The position numbers and the translations under genes were made by a program. This document shows, in pieces, positions 26,538-35,248 of a DNA stretch of 64,000 bases. Source of the DNA: Saprospiraceae bacterium (lineage in GTDB: Bacteria > Bacteroidota > Bacteroidia > Chitinophagales > Saprospiraceae); contig JALHQW010000024.1 in NCBI GenBank assembly GCA_022841745.1, positions 28,266 to 92,265 of the forward strand. The letters run 5' to 3'. Each line of letters begins with the position of its first letter. Positions within the stretch are counted from its first letter, which is position 1. The notes below the pieces were generated by a model that saw only the letters and a program-made list of their open reading frames with translations, made no database searches and was not told the origin of the DNA.

Positions 26538-26922
26538 GATTGCTGAAGATTAACGAAATGACGAAATAAAGAAAAATGGGGTGGCGAAATATGGTTTCAA
26601 AGATATTTGGGTAACGAAAAAACGAAATGCAGATTTCGTTTTTTCGTTATTTCTGCATTTCTCCACATCCATCCAAAATGGCTTACTGCTCTCCACCCGA
26701 TTTTAAGCGGATATGGGCGCAGATTTCCATGCATTACCACCCGATGCCGGAGTTGAATGGGCAAAATCCGGCAGAGCGGCGGAAAATGGCCAAAATCGGA
26801 AAGCGCCGCTCCCCTACCCTGCTACCAGAAACAGAATTTGGCAGAGCAAAGATGATAGGAAGTCATTTCAGTAACGATAAGACGAAATAACGAAAACGTT
26901 ATTTAACGATAAAACGAAAGCG
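26538..26922. other. Intergenic region with three 8-bp repeat clusters
   Basis: Clusters at 26551-26574, 26612-26659 (facing inverted units) and 26872-26927 account for much of it. The GC-richer middle (26670-26840) has an open frame, but nothing supports it as a gene. Confidence 0.6.
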
Positions 26923-26927
26923 TTACC
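26872..26927. promoter_or_regulatory. Seven-unit 8-bp array, the longest cluster
   Basis: Seven consecutive octamers: TAACGATA, AGACGAAA, TAACGAAA, ACGTTATT (inverted), TAACGATA, AAACGAAA, GCGTTACC (inverted). It reaches over the stop codon of the small RHH-like gene. Proposed binding site of that protein. Confidence 0.65.
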
Positions 26928-27147
26928 GTGTGCTCTTGAAATGTTCGAAGCAGGTGGACAGCAGGGTGACCATGCTCATGTCCATTTCGTTGGCATACGC
27001 CTTGAACTCCCGCTTGAAGGCGGCTGGCACCTTGAAGTTGAGGGGGCGCAGGTCTTGGTCGGAGCTGCGGCTGAGGTTGGCGGGCGCCTCGAACTCTGGC
27101 GGCGGCGCTCCCTTGCGGTTGGTGGCTGGTTTGCTGATTTTTGCCAT
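26923..27147 (-). CDS. Small ribbon-helix-helix-like protein, candidate ParB-type centromere binder
   Basis: Basic protein of 74 residues. A flexible Pro/Ala-rich N-terminus (about 1-30) precedes a compact domain: a predicted strand LRPLNFKVPAAF followed by two helices (KREFKAYANEMDMSMVTLLS and TCFEHFKS). A disordered basic tail plus strand-helix-helix is the layout of ParG/omega-type partition proteins. It is encoded downstream of parA on the same strand, 542 bp away, with repeat clusters on both sides and across its stop codon. The family was judged by pattern and position, since RHH sequences are poorly conserved. Confidence 0.65.
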   Translation of the reverse strand: MAKISKPATNRKGAPPPEFEAPANLSRSSDQDLRPLNFKVPAAFKREFKAYANEMDMSMVTLLSTCFEHFKSTR

Positions 27148-27689
27148 AATGGTTGATGTTGGATGCTTTTGTTACTGGATACTAGATGCTGGATGCTGGA
27201 TGCTTTGGAGCAGCTGCAAAGATATAGAAATAACGATTTAACGATTTCGTTTTTTTTTGCCCTTGTTCAGGATGGTCACACGGATTGGACGGATTTGGCG
27301 GGTTTGCACGGATTTTTCCCAGATTTCAATTTGGGTCATTTTTCCAGTCTGTTCCATTGCTGCGTTCAATTTGCTTAGAAGGTATAAATAACGAATTAAC
27401 GATTTCGTTTTTTCTCATTCTGCAGGATGGTCACACGGATTGACGGATTTGGCGGGTAAGCACGGATTTATCTTGGATTTCATTTCATGCCTTCAGTGCA
27501 TTCCATTTTACAAATACGCTCAACCTGCGTAACAAGTACAATAACGAAATAACGCTTTAACGAATTCTACTCTTCCAGATTCACCTGTTGTCAAAATAAT
27601 TTATAACGAAATAACGCTTTAACGAATTATACAACAGCAGAATATTAGAGCAGTGCCCCAATCCGAAATCCGCAATCTCCAATCCGAAA
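27148..27689. other. Region between parA and the RHH-like gene: repeats only
   Basis: It holds four 8-bp clusters (27231, 27389, 27542, 27604), two GGATGGTCACACGGATTG repeats (27270, 27424) and word repeats (GGATGCTGGATGCT near 27188; CCGAAATCCGCAATC near 27662). No gene seen. Confidence 0.65.
27270..27470. repeat. Two copies of the GGATGGTCACACGGATTG repeat
   Basis: Copies at about 27270-27316 and 27424-27470 share GGATGGTCACACGGATTG, GACGGATTTGGCGGGT and GCACGGATTT. The 4279-4373 element is the same family. Confidence 0.75.
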
Positions 27690-28328
27690 TCATTTGACTT
27701 CCTCCACCCGGTTCACGATGGCCTGCACGAGCACGTCGGCCTTCTCGTTGATGGTCTTGAAGCCAGTCTCTGTAGCGCACTTGCCTTCGTCGGAGGCACG
27801 GCGCACGGCGGTCTTCTCGAAGAGTACGCCGTCGAGGAGGTGGTAGCCGCTGGATCGGACGTATTCCATGCCCTCGGCCAGTTCGGCGTCGCTGTTGCCG
27901 ATGCGGGAGAGGGCGATGGCTATTTTCTGGGCTTGGATGCCATTTTTCTTGAGTTCGTGCGCGAGTTTGATGGTCGGCTCCAGGTCGTCGAGGGAGACGC
28001 CTGTTGGCAGCACCACGAGGTCGCTGACCTTGGCGATGTCGAGGGTCTTGGAAGTGGAGTGGGGGGCACCATCGAAAACGATGAGGTCGTAGCGGTCGCC
28101 GTGCTTGAGGGCATCGGATACGTTGACGAACTGCTCCACGGCCACCGTCGGGCCGATTTCGTTCTGCATCCGACGGCGGTTCCAGTTGGTACAGGTGCCC
28201 TGTGAGAGGTCCATGTCGGCTATCTTCACTGCCCATTCGCTGGCGGCATAATTGCAGGCGGTAAGCCGTGCGATGGTGCTCTTGCCCACGCCGCCCTTTT
28301 GTGATACTACTCCGATTACGAGTGCCAT
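27690..28328 (-). CDS. parA: ParA-family partition ATPase
   Basis: Cytoplasmic Walker-type partition ATPase of 212 residues from the ATG at 28328. The deviant Walker A with signature lysine is at residues 11-18 (KGGVGKST), Walker A' is KIADMDLSQG and Walker B is YDLIVFDGAP. It is short and has no N-terminal helix-turn-helix, which places it with type Ib ParA/ParF proteins that work with a small RHH partner, matching the 74-residue protein downstream. An 8-bp repeat cluster (28352-28375) lies 24 bp upstream of its start, as expected for autoregulation. The origin and Rep gene lie on the other side. Confidence 0.92.
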   Translation of the reverse strand: MALVIGVVSQKGGVGKSTIARLTACNYAASEWAVKIADMDLSQGTCTNWNRRRMQNEIGPTVAVEQFVNVSDALKHGDRYDLIVFDGAPHSTSKTLDIAKVSDLVVLPTGVSLDDLEPTIKLAHELKKNGIQAQKIAIALSRIGNSDAELAEGMEYVRSSGYHLLDGVLFEKTAVRRASDEGKCATETGFKTINEKADVLVQAIVNRVEEVK

Positions 28329-28652
28329 TCTGTTTGTTTTTGATGTAGAAATAACGAAATAAAGAATTAACGCCCCTGGGCATTTCCGCCGCAAAACTAT
28401 AAACAGGAATGACAAGTAGGGTAGGGTAGGGGTGAATTTTATATAAAAAAGTAAATGACGATTTCGTTATTTAACGAAATATAAAGCGCGAAGACAAAGG
28501 AATCATTTGACTTCAAAGCATTTTCAACCCTTTACATTAATATTTGCTGGGCAAAGGATCACAAGGCTTTATTCTATCTGTTTGGCAGCCGCCGTCGAGA
28601 GGAGGGGTTCGCAATTTTAAATACATTCATCAATAAAACCTCCCAAGCCTAT

Positions 28653-28669
28653 CACACAACAGGTACACA
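28653..28669 (-). promoter_or_regulatory. Isolated inverted iteron
   Basis: The complement reads TGTGTACC, a 4-base spacer, then GTGTG, matching the iteron consensus (TGTGTACC-N4-GTGGG) except for one base of the right half. Confidence 0.5.
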
Positions 28670-28886
28670 TCAGCCGGATAAAGGGTTTTCGCGTATAGTT
28701 TTACTACTACTTCATTCCTCTATGTCCCAGAAAGCCGCTTGCAGCGGCTTTCAAAAAATCATCAAAAAAAATAAAAAAACACTTCTTTTTCCCTTTCCAA
28801 TTTTATGTGTTTTGATTTTATGGTTTGTTTTATTTATTGTTTATGCCATTATAACAAATTGAAATTCAATTGATTGCAAATTTTTG

Positions 28887-29075
28887 TGTGTACCTGCTGT
28901 GGGTAAAATGTGTGCTTTGAAGGGGTGCCAACTGTACCTGCTGTGGGTGAGGTGTGTCGTTATTGTGGGTCTCCCGCGTCCGCAGGGTGGGGTAGGGGTG
29001 TACGTGCTTGGGGATACCCGCGTTGCCAATGTGGGCTGGATGTGCTCCCGTTGTGGGTTGTGTACCTTATGTGGG
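28887..29075 (+). repeat. Iteron cluster, seven units
   Basis: Units of 17 bp start at 28887, 28931, 28953, 28997, 29019, 29041 and 29059. The consensus is TGTGTACC, four variable bases, GTGGG. Most intervals are 22 or 44 bp, i.e. about two or four helical turns, so Rep molecules would bind one face of the DNA. The right half GTGGG is nearly invariant. Confidence 0.85.
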
Positions 29076-29338
29076 ATAATTGGTCGTTAAATCAGGCGAT
29101 CCTCATTTTTTGTCTGCGCTTCAGCTCCATTTTGCCTGCCCTGAAATACAACTAATCATATCCAAATCAAAGAGAATAGACCATAATCTACTCATTATGA
29201 GGTAGTTAGCTAATTTTGATTCAAACGCTTCGTGAGATTGGATGGGAGCTGACCTTCCGAATTTGGCTGCAACCAAGAATATTTTTGGTCGCCCAAGCCC
29301 GAAAATTACACATCATGGACACACATAGACAGGTTAAT

Positions 29339-29754
29339 TGTGTACCCGTTGTGGGCATTTTGGCGAATCATATTCTGCACTAAATCTATAGCTTGATTTT
29401 GTAAATTGCTGATAACCAGTATTTTAGGCTATCAGCATAGGTAAGTGTGTACGTAAAGTGGGTAATCGTGTCCATAAAGTGGGGGCTTTTTACGCAATGA
29501 CAACAGTTTTGTTTCACTGATGTGTACCCGATTTGTAAACAGGCGTGGTTGTTAAGGCTTGGTGTGTTCCTGATGTGTTACCGGGATTAAGGCTCGTTTC
29601 GGCGCTTGTATTTCAAGTAAAAAATAAGAGCGTCTCAATTTTTTCAACCTCATGTGTACCTATCGTGGGGTTGTTTTCTGGCAAAAGGACACTTTTCTTT
29701 CATTGGCGTGTCCCCACTGTGGGAGATGTTGAAAAAAAGTGTACCTCTCTGTTT
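29339..29754 (+). repeat. Second iteron field, about eight units
   Basis: Units start at 29339, 29446, 29467, 29521, 29563, 29653, 29707 and, left half only, 29738. All are on the same strand as the first cluster but less regularly spaced. Some may serve autoregulation or copy control of the Rep gene, which starts at 29916. Confidence 0.75.
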
Positions 29755-29915
29755 GCACACGTACACGCGAGGAAATATTTTGCCGCTCTTAATATGACAG
29801 GGGCTAGCTGGTTTGGACGAAATTCATGTTTTTTCCCAATCCCCTAACCCGTCGGGAGCTTTGGAAGATGTAAATTCCTTAAAGCTCCGCTTGCAGACCT
29901 TAAAAAGGAAAGAAT

Positions 29916-31451
29916 ATGACCATGCAAGTGGAAAAGACTAAAAAAGTGGCGGCCATCGCCAACCAGTTTATCCAAAACGCCCGGTACAAGCTATCGCCCC
30001 GCGAACAGAAGCTCATCCTTTATATGGCCACGCTGCTGCGCCCCGAGGACAGCGACTTCGAGACCTACCTCGTGCCCGTCTCCGAAATCGAGTACATCCT
30101 CAAATCGGATGAGACCAAGAAGCACGGCTCCTTCTACGAGCGCCTCGATGATTTGCTCGACAGCATCACCGACAAGAAAATCACCTTCCCAACCGACTTC
30201 ACCGTGGACGGCCACCGCCTTCGCGGTCATATCAACTGGGTGGCAGGAGCCGTGCCAAAGTACGACGAGCACGGCATCCTTTGCGTCGAATTCGGCTTTT
30301 CGCCACAAATGAAGCCTTTTTTATTGGGCTTGAAAGAGCGGTTCACCCGGTTCGAGTTCCTGGAAGTGGCCAAGATGAAGAGCGGTTTCAGCATCCGCAT
30401 ATACCAGATGTGCAAGGCCTACTACTTCGAGAACATCCGGCACGGGCGCAACGTATTTGCGGTGAGCATTAAAGAGTTCAAATCGCGCCTTGGCATACAG
30501 GACAAATACCCCGACTTTCGCAACTTTCGCCGCAAGGTGCTCGACGTGGCCCGCGAGGAAATCAACGAAAAGACCCACCTCCGCATTGACTTTGATTTCA
30601 TCAAGAAAGGCCGCAACATCACCGACCTGCGTATCGTCATTAACGAAAAAGCCGATTTTACCCCTGAACCAATTGAAGAGGAAACACCCGCCCCAGAGCC
30701 TGCTCGCAAGAAGGCCACCTCTAAACCAGCCAACGACCTGCAATCGCGCATCGAGTCGCTGACCGAGGCACAACGCCGCGCTTTCAACACCCTAACCGAA
30801 TACGGTGTGAGCATGGTCTTTGCCCTCGACGAGGTACTGCCCATCATCAAGGGCAGCGAATTGCTGGGATATGAGGACTTTTTCGTGCTGTTTATGCTCG
30901 CTTTTTTCGAGAAAAAGACCAACGTTAAGGGGCCCAAGGAAAAGGTGAAGGCTTTTGGCGGCTGGGTTACAAACCGCCGATTTGAAGAACCTAACCTTTA
31001 TACTCAGTTGCTCGAACAAGTCGTTTCGAGGAAAAAAAGCCTAAAAGACGACGAGCGCGCCAACCGCGAGCGCGCCAAGGGCATTACCGCCGCAGAGTTC
31101 CGGGCCTTGCTGGAGGAAGAGAAATCCATTGGAAAAACAGCCCAACCTGCTTTTTCCGTCCAACGGAAAACCGCTACGCAAGCCAGCCGGATGAACAGGG
31201 CAGGGGAGGGAGGCGACCTTTTCACGCCAACCCCCAAAATGGACACGCCAGCCCCGCCACCTGTGGCCGTGCCAAAGGAAAAAGCTGTGTTTAGTTTTGA
31301 TAGTTTCAAGAAGGAGTTCCCCGATGTTTACAAGCGCATCCGCAAGGAGCGCCAAGACGCATTTGAGGGCTTCAAGACGGCCTCCAACTACAAGCAACTG
31401 CTCGAAAACAGCGTGCAAGCGTATTGCGAACAGTGGTACAAAGCGCAGTAA
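29916..31451 (+). CDS. rep: Rep_3-family (RepB/RepE-type) replication initiator
   Basis: Plasmid-type replication initiator of 511 residues. The first ~240 form the two winged-helix domains of the Initiator Rep protein (PF01051): IQNARYKLSPREQKLILYMA, LVPVSEIEYIL, then GFSIRIYQMCKAYYF, FAVSIKEFKSRLGI and DFRNFRRKVLDVAREEIN, the usual end of the second domain. The C-terminal ~270 residues are a long extension with helical and low-complexity parts. The ATG at 29916 has an AAAAAGGAAAG leader. The iterons immediately upstream are its likely binding sites. The TAA stop (31449-31451) abuts a CACGG palindrome. Confidence 0.93.
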   Translation: MTMQVEKTKKVAAIANQFIQNARYKLSPREQKLILYMATLLRPEDSDFETYLVPVSEIEYILKSDETKKHGSFYERLDDLLDSITDKKITFPTDFTVDGHRLRGHINWVAGAVPKYDEHGILCVEFGFSPQMKPFLLGLKERFTRFEFLEVAKMKSGFSIRIYQMCKAYYFENIRHGRNVFAVSIKEFKSRLGIQDKYPDFRNFRRKVLDVAREEINEKTHLRIDFDFIKKGRNITDLRIVINEKADFTPEPIEEETPAPEPARKKATSKPANDLQSRIESLTEAQRRAFNTLTEYGVSMVFALDEVLPIIKGSELLGYEDFFVLFMLAFFEKKTNVKGPKEKVKAFGGWVTNRRFEEPNLYTQLLEQVVSRKKSLKDDERANRERAKGITAAEFRALLEEEKSIGKTAQPAFSVQRKTATQASRMNRAGEGGDLFTPTPKMDTPAPPPVAVPKEKAVFSFDSFKKEFPDVYKRIRKERQDAFEGFKTASNYKQLLENSVQAYCEQWYKAQ

Positions 31452-31534
31452 CACGGACTGCCAGTCCGTGCTTCCGCACTTTTCAAGTCCCAATTGCCCT
31501 TTCTTTCAAGAAGCACGGACTGCCAGTCCGTGCT
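31449..31534. repeat. Two CACGGACTGCCAGTCCGTG palindromes after rep
   Basis: Perfect 19-bp palindrome-type elements (central base excepted) at 31452-31470 and 31514-31532. The first starts directly after the rep stop codon TAA. They could terminate transcription before the RluA gene. Confidence 0.85.
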
Positions 31535-31547
31535 AAAAACGAGTTTC

Positions 31548-32192
31548 ATGCAAATTCTTCAAGAAGACAACTACCTCCTAGCCGTCAACAAGCCATCGGG
31601 CCTCCAATCCGACGCCGACCGCCGTCGCAACCTCTGCGCCGAAGATTGGGCTGGCGACTACCTCAAGCGCACCTACCCTTGGAAAAAACAGCTCAAGGCT
31701 GGGCTGGCGCACCGCCTCGACCGCGCAGCCAGTGGCGTACTGCTTTTCGGCTTGACGCCCGCCGCTTTGAAGTCGTTGCTGGCGCAATTCGAGGCGCGCA
31801 CTGTGGGCAAGTTTTACCTGGCTTTGTTGGAAAAAACGCCACCCGAAGCCGAGGGCGAACTGGTGCATTGGCTCAAAAAAGACGACGTTCAGAAGCGCTC
31901 CGTGGTCGTCAACCCACAGACGAAGCACTCGCAGCAGTGCAAGCTGCGGTACAAGGTTTTGGAAGAAAAAGCTGGGAAATGCCTCGTAGAGGTGGAGTTG
32001 TTGACGGGACGCTACCACCAGATTCGGGCACAAATGGCAGCGATGGGCTGCCCTGTGGTTGGCGACGAGAAATATGGCGCAAAGCCAATAAAATCAAATA
32101 CTTCGATGATTTATCTGCATTGTCACAGGCTCGTTTTTGACCACCCGAAGACGGGCGAACGAATGGAGGTGAAGGTGGAACCAGCGTGGTAA
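31548..32192 (+). CDS. RluA-family pseudouridine synthase
   Basis: RNA pseudouridine synthase of 214 residues from the ATG at 31548. The catalytic motif is AHRLDRAASGVLL, with Asp58 as nucleophile. The KPSG motif near the N-terminus (LAVNKPSGLQSD), the LLTGRYHQIRAQMAAMG segment and the final YLHCHRLVFDHP complete the family pattern. It lacks the S4 domain of RluC/D and resembles the short single-domain members that act on 23S rRNA or tRNA. Its TAA stop is the first three bases of a perfect 33-bp inverted repeat. Confidence 0.9.
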   Translation: MQILQEDNYLLAVNKPSGLQSDADRRRNLCAEDWAGDYLKRTYPWKKQLKAGLAHRLDRAASGVLLFGLTPAALKSLLAQFEARTVGKFYLALLEKTPPEAEGELVHWLKKDDVQKRSVVVNPQTKHSQQCKLRYKVLEEKAGKCLVEVELLTGRYHQIRAQMAAMGCPVVGDEKYGAKPIKSNTSMIYLHCHRLVFDHPKTGERMEVKVEPAW

Positions 32193-32258
32193 TGACTGTT
32201 GTCAAACAACGCAGGCAGGGTTCAAAACCCTGCCTGCGTTGTTTGACAACAGTCATTA
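32190..32258. terminator. Perfect 33-bp inverted repeat, bidirectional terminator-like
   Basis: Arms 32190-32222 and 32226-32258 are perfectly complementary around a 3-base loop. It begins with the RluA stop codon and ends three bases from the stop of the convergent glycosidase-like gene. It lacks T-tracts and is longer and cleaner than a typical terminator, so an inserted hairpin element is possible. Confidence 0.8.
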
Positions 32259-32260
32259 GA

Positions 32261-35167
32261 CTACTGCACCACCAATTTCTCCCGCTTCACCCAATCCCCT
32301 GCCTTGCACTCCACGAAATAGACGCCCTTGGCCAAGCCGCCAAACTCGATGCGCTCCCGAACCGTCAGCACGGGGTTTTCGTTCTGATAAACAGCCTTCA
32401 CCAAACGTCCGTTCACGTCCAGCAGTCGGATAGCGAGTGGGCTTGCCGTTTTCATCGAAACCTCCACGAAGCTGCGCTCGCTGGATGGGTTCGGGGAAAT
32501 GCGGACGGTGTTGGCTGTGGCCAAATCATCCGTAGCGGATATATTGCCGAAAGTAAGCCCGTACCAAAGCGTCTCGTCGTCGGATTGGTCAATGGTGAAG
32601 CTGAACTTGCCGTTTTGCGCAGCAACCACCGAATAGCTGCCCTCGGCGCCCGTTGGCGATAGCGGATGGATGCGCAGTTGGTTGTTGGTATGCGCCAGTT
32701 CCAAGGTTAGCTCGATGGGCTGCACCTCGGTCGGCTGCTGGCCCCAACCGTTCTGCACGCTGTTGCCGTTCCAGATCATATTGGTGTTCTGCGCCCTTGA
32801 CGACACAGTCAGCACGGCCTCATTGGTCTCGGCGAGGGGCTTATCGTCCAAGGAGAGCATGCTGACCACGGCAAAATCGTTGCCCGAAACCACCTTCAAT
32901 GGCCCGGCTTCGTGCGGCCCGTTTTCATGGATAAAACCAGTGATGCTGGCAAACTTGGGCGTTGCAGTGGTCAGGATGCCAGCCTCGCCGTCAATGGTCG
33001 TTTGGCCCGTGCTGGTCGTAGCCTGAATGCCAGGCCCGTCGGGCAGTTGGCTGAACTCAGGCTCGCTGGTACCAGAAAACGAAGAACGGATGGCCGTCGT
33101 AAGTGCCAAGCGGCTGTTGTAGGGGATATGCGTGCCCCAGCGCCCTGCGTCGTCCTCAATTGGGACTTGTTGGAAAATATAGCTGTCAGGGTAGTTCAGC
33201 ACGATGGGGTTGCTGGCCGAAGCCAGCAGCCCATTGCGGAACGCATAACCGTACATGGGCGAGAGGGCCATCTGCGTTGCGTTGCGGTGCATGGCGTAGT
33301 TATCGTCCACCATGTCGCGCTCCCATTCGTCGTAGTCGTAGTTGTAATTGTAGAAAAGGATGGCGTCAGCGTCGTGGAAGGCACCGTAGGCCGACATCCA
33401 GGGCATCATCTCGGCTTGGTAAATATTCGGGTAGGCCTGGTAATACTGCCCGATGATGAAAGGCTTGCCATTCATTGCCAGCCCACTGAACAGTTCATTC
33501 GGCGAAGTGTACCAATCGCTCTTCACCATCGGCGTGTTCATCACTTCCCATACCCAGTTGGTGCCATCGTAACTCCAAGCGGTGTAATCCCAGAGGCCGT
33601 GGTCGTCTATGTAGTCCATGTCCTGGTGGGTGTAAACATCCGAGGGGCCGCCCAGTGCGTTGGAGCCGCCAATTTGGGCTTTCACCCCGATTTCGTTATT
33701 TAAGTAATTCTTCATTTCGTTAAAATAATCGCGTTGGAGCTTCAGGTAGAACTCCGTCATGTCGGCGATTCGGGCACCCGTGTAGTTGGTGCGGTCGCTG
33801 TAGTTGAAGCGGCGGACGGTGCCGTTGGCAAGGCTTTCGCCAGCGGCGACGCCCGTGGCGCCTGCATCGGCGAGGGTTATTTTATCGAAATAAAAATTGC
33901 CGAGGTTGTTCTCAAAGCTGAAGGCGAAGCGCACGAAGTCCGTGTTGTCTTCAGGCGCTATGAAAGTATAGCTGAACTCTTGCCATTGGGTCGTCAGTTC
34001 GGTGTAATTGGCGCCGTACCAGGTCCAAGGCTCAAGGTTGCGCATGGTGTAGGCCCAGATGCTGGCCGGCTGGTCGGCACGGGCGGCGAAGCGCACGGTG
34101 TATGCCCTGCCCGCCTCCACACTTAGGTTTTCCTGCTTGAACTGGATATGCCAGCCCGTGCCCGTCACGTTGGTCACGCTGACGCGGGCGCAGTCCTGGC
34201 CTTCGTAGGGGTTGGTCTGCACAATGCTGAGGGTGGCGGCAGCGGCGTCGTGAAGTTCGAGTTTCCAGTCGTCGTTGGGGTTGCCGTTCTCGAAATTGTT
34301 GTCGAGGAGTTGCTGGTTGGCGCCGGGGGTACTGGCGAGGGCGTTCCAGGCCGTGGCGAGGGCCGCTTGAGCGCCGTATTTGCTTTGCAAAAACTGGTTC
34401 CAGCGCAGGTCGAGCGTATCGCAATGGCGCTGCATGAGTTGGCCGTTGCTGTGGCTGAAATGCTGGAGGCGGTCGCCGCGCCAGTAGCTGTAGAGGCTGT
34501 TCTCGTCCGTGATTTCGACCATGGCCACAGCTGGGTCGTTGGTAAGCGACAGCCCTGTGTAGAGGCTGACGGGGGTGAGCAGTTGCTGCGCATAGCTTTT
34601 TTGAAGTGCAATCAACTGGCGGTCGAATATTGTGACGGCATTGCCATTGTCCTGGATGCTGTCTGCCCCGGCCACGCCGTCGCCCGCTTGGAACTGCCGC
34701 TGGGATTGCAGGTTGATGCAAGAGTAGATGCCCTGCTGCTTCAGGTGGTGGACAAAGTAGTGGAACTTGTCCAATTGGAAATAGTCGAGCACTTGGGTAG
34801 TGCCAGCGTTTTCAAGGAAAAGGGAGGCGTTCTCTCCTGCCCAGTAATTGTCCATTTCGGTGAAGCGGACGAGGTTGAAGCCAAGCTTGCGCAAGCGGGC
34901 CGCAATCCAGGGTGCTTTGGTTTTCTTTGGGAAACAGGCACCTTTCACCATGTTCGTCCCCCAGAACCGCAGGCGTTGGCTGCCCGACTGGAAGTGACCA
35001 TTGGCGTCAATGCCCACGAAATTGGTGATGGGCTGCTTCGCAAACTCGGGCAGGAAGCGCTGTGCTGAGCTGTCGCCGGGCGGCATGTAAAAATGGAAGC
35101 CGTTGTCGAACTGTTGGGCATTGAGCGAAAGGCTCAAGAGGAGGAACAATGGTAAAATGATGCGCAT
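32261..35167 (-). CDS. Large secreted glycoside hydrolase-like protein with CBM and T9SS sorting domain
   Basis: Secreted protein of 968 residues with a signal peptide (LPLFLLLSLSLNAQQ). The N-terminal ~280 residues look like a TIM-barrel glycosidase domain (RLRFWGTNMVKGACFPKK, LRKLGFNLVRFTEMDN, AVAMVEITDENSLYSYW, where the Glu sits at a strand end like a catalytic acid). A CBM4/9-like beta-sandwich is inserted at about 295-430 (PYEGQDCARVSVTNV, AGRAYTVRFAARADQPASIW, NFYFDKITLAD). The barrel apparently resumes afterwards. The last ~80 residues are a type A T9SS sorting domain (VRISPNPSSERSFVEVSM, LLDVNGRLV, GVYFVECK). The substrate is unknown; plant or algal polysaccharide is plausible. Confidence 0.8.
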   Translation of the reverse strand: MRIILPLFLLLSLSLNAQQFDNGFHFYMPPGDSSAQRFLPEFAKQPITNFVGIDANGHFQSGSQRLRFWGTNMVKGACFPKKTKAPWIAARLRKLGFNLVRFTEMDNYWAGENASLFLENAGTTQVLDYFQLDKFHYFVHHLKQQGIYSCINLQSQRQFQAGDGVAGADSIQDNGNAVTIFDRQLIALQKSYAQQLLTPVSLYTGLSLTNDPAVAMVEITDENSLYSYWRGDRLQHFSHSNGQLMQRHCDTLDLRWNQFLQSKYGAQAALATAWNALASTPGANQQLLDNNFENGNPNDDWKLELHDAAAATLSIVQTNPYEGQDCARVSVTNVTGTGWHIQFKQENLSVEAGRAYTVRFAARADQPASIWAYTMRNLEPWTWYGANYTELTTQWQEFSYTFIAPEDNTDFVRFAFSFENNLGNFYFDKITLADAGATGVAAGESLANGTVRRFNYSDRTNYTGARIADMTEFYLKLQRDYFNEMKNYLNNEIGVKAQIGGSNALGGPSDVYTHQDMDYIDDHGLWDYTAWSYDGTNWVWEVMNTPMVKSDWYTSPNELFSGLAMNGKPFIIGQYYQAYPNIYQAEMMPWMSAYGAFHDADAILFYNYNYDYDEWERDMVDDNYAMHRNATQMALSPMYGYAFRNGLLASASNPIVLNYPDSYIFQQVPIEDDAGRWGTHIPYNSRLALTTAIRSSFSGTSEPEFSQLPDGPGIQATTSTGQTTIDGEAGILTTATPKFASITGFIHENGPHEAGPLKVVSGNDFAVVSMLSLDDKPLAETNEAVLTVSSRAQNTNMIWNGNSVQNGWGQQPTEVQPIELTLELAHTNNQLRIHPLSPTGAEGSYSVVAAQNGKFSFTIDQSDDETLWYGLTFGNISATDDLATANTVRISPNPSSERSFVEVSMKTASPLAIRLLDVNGRLVKAVYQNENPVLTVRERIEFGGLAKGVYFVECKAGDWVKREKLVVQ

Positions 35168-35248
35168 GTCAGTGTGTATTGAGTGAAACTGAGTGGAAAT
35201 GCTTTTTGCAAAAATCCGTATTTCAACTAACTTTGAAAAAAATAAGTC

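Larger units (their letters stand above)
24083..28483. repeat. Dispersed 8-bp phased arrays (consensus TAACGAWW), candidate partition site
   Basis: Thirteen clusters of 2-7 octamers, all in 8-bp register and on either strand, begin at 24087, 25066, 25543, 26019, 26551, 26612, 26872, 27231, 27389, 27542, 27604, 28352 and 28456. Variants include TAAAGAAA, TGACGAAA and TAACGCTT. They lie between or at the ends of the genes flanking parA and its small RHH-like neighbour. Short AT-spaced boxes in fixed phase are how ribbon-helix-helix partition proteins (ParG, omega) recognise centromeres, so a centromere role is inferred. Several units supply stop codons (24095, 25082, 25551, 26923). Confidence 0.75.
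28329..29915. other. Origin-like region: AT-rich segment plus iterons
   Basis: No credible gene lies in these 1.6 kb. It contains two 8-bp clusters (28352, 28456), an AT-rich stretch (about 28760-28865) suited to duplex melting, and an iteron field (28887-29754) leading to the Rep gene. Together with ParA and Rep it has the composition of a plasmid origin. Confidence 0.75.

Noticed and set aside
26627..26890. 87-residue frame between the VOC and RHH-like genes
   Set aside because: It begins and ends within 8-bp repeat clusters and matches no recognisable pattern.
27619..28383. 254-residue Arg/Pro-rich frame overlapping parA
   Set aside because: It is a shifted reading of parA; Walker motifs are in the 27690-28328 frame.
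29545..29847. 100-residue frame inside the iteron field
   Set aside because: It is interrupted in composition by iterons and has no protein-like features; the region is better explained as origin.
33688..33728. TAACGAAAT-like words inside the glycosidase-like gene as another centromere cluster
   Set aside because: The words encode ordinary residues (N-E) in frame and only two non-adjacent octamers match, so chance is sufficient.
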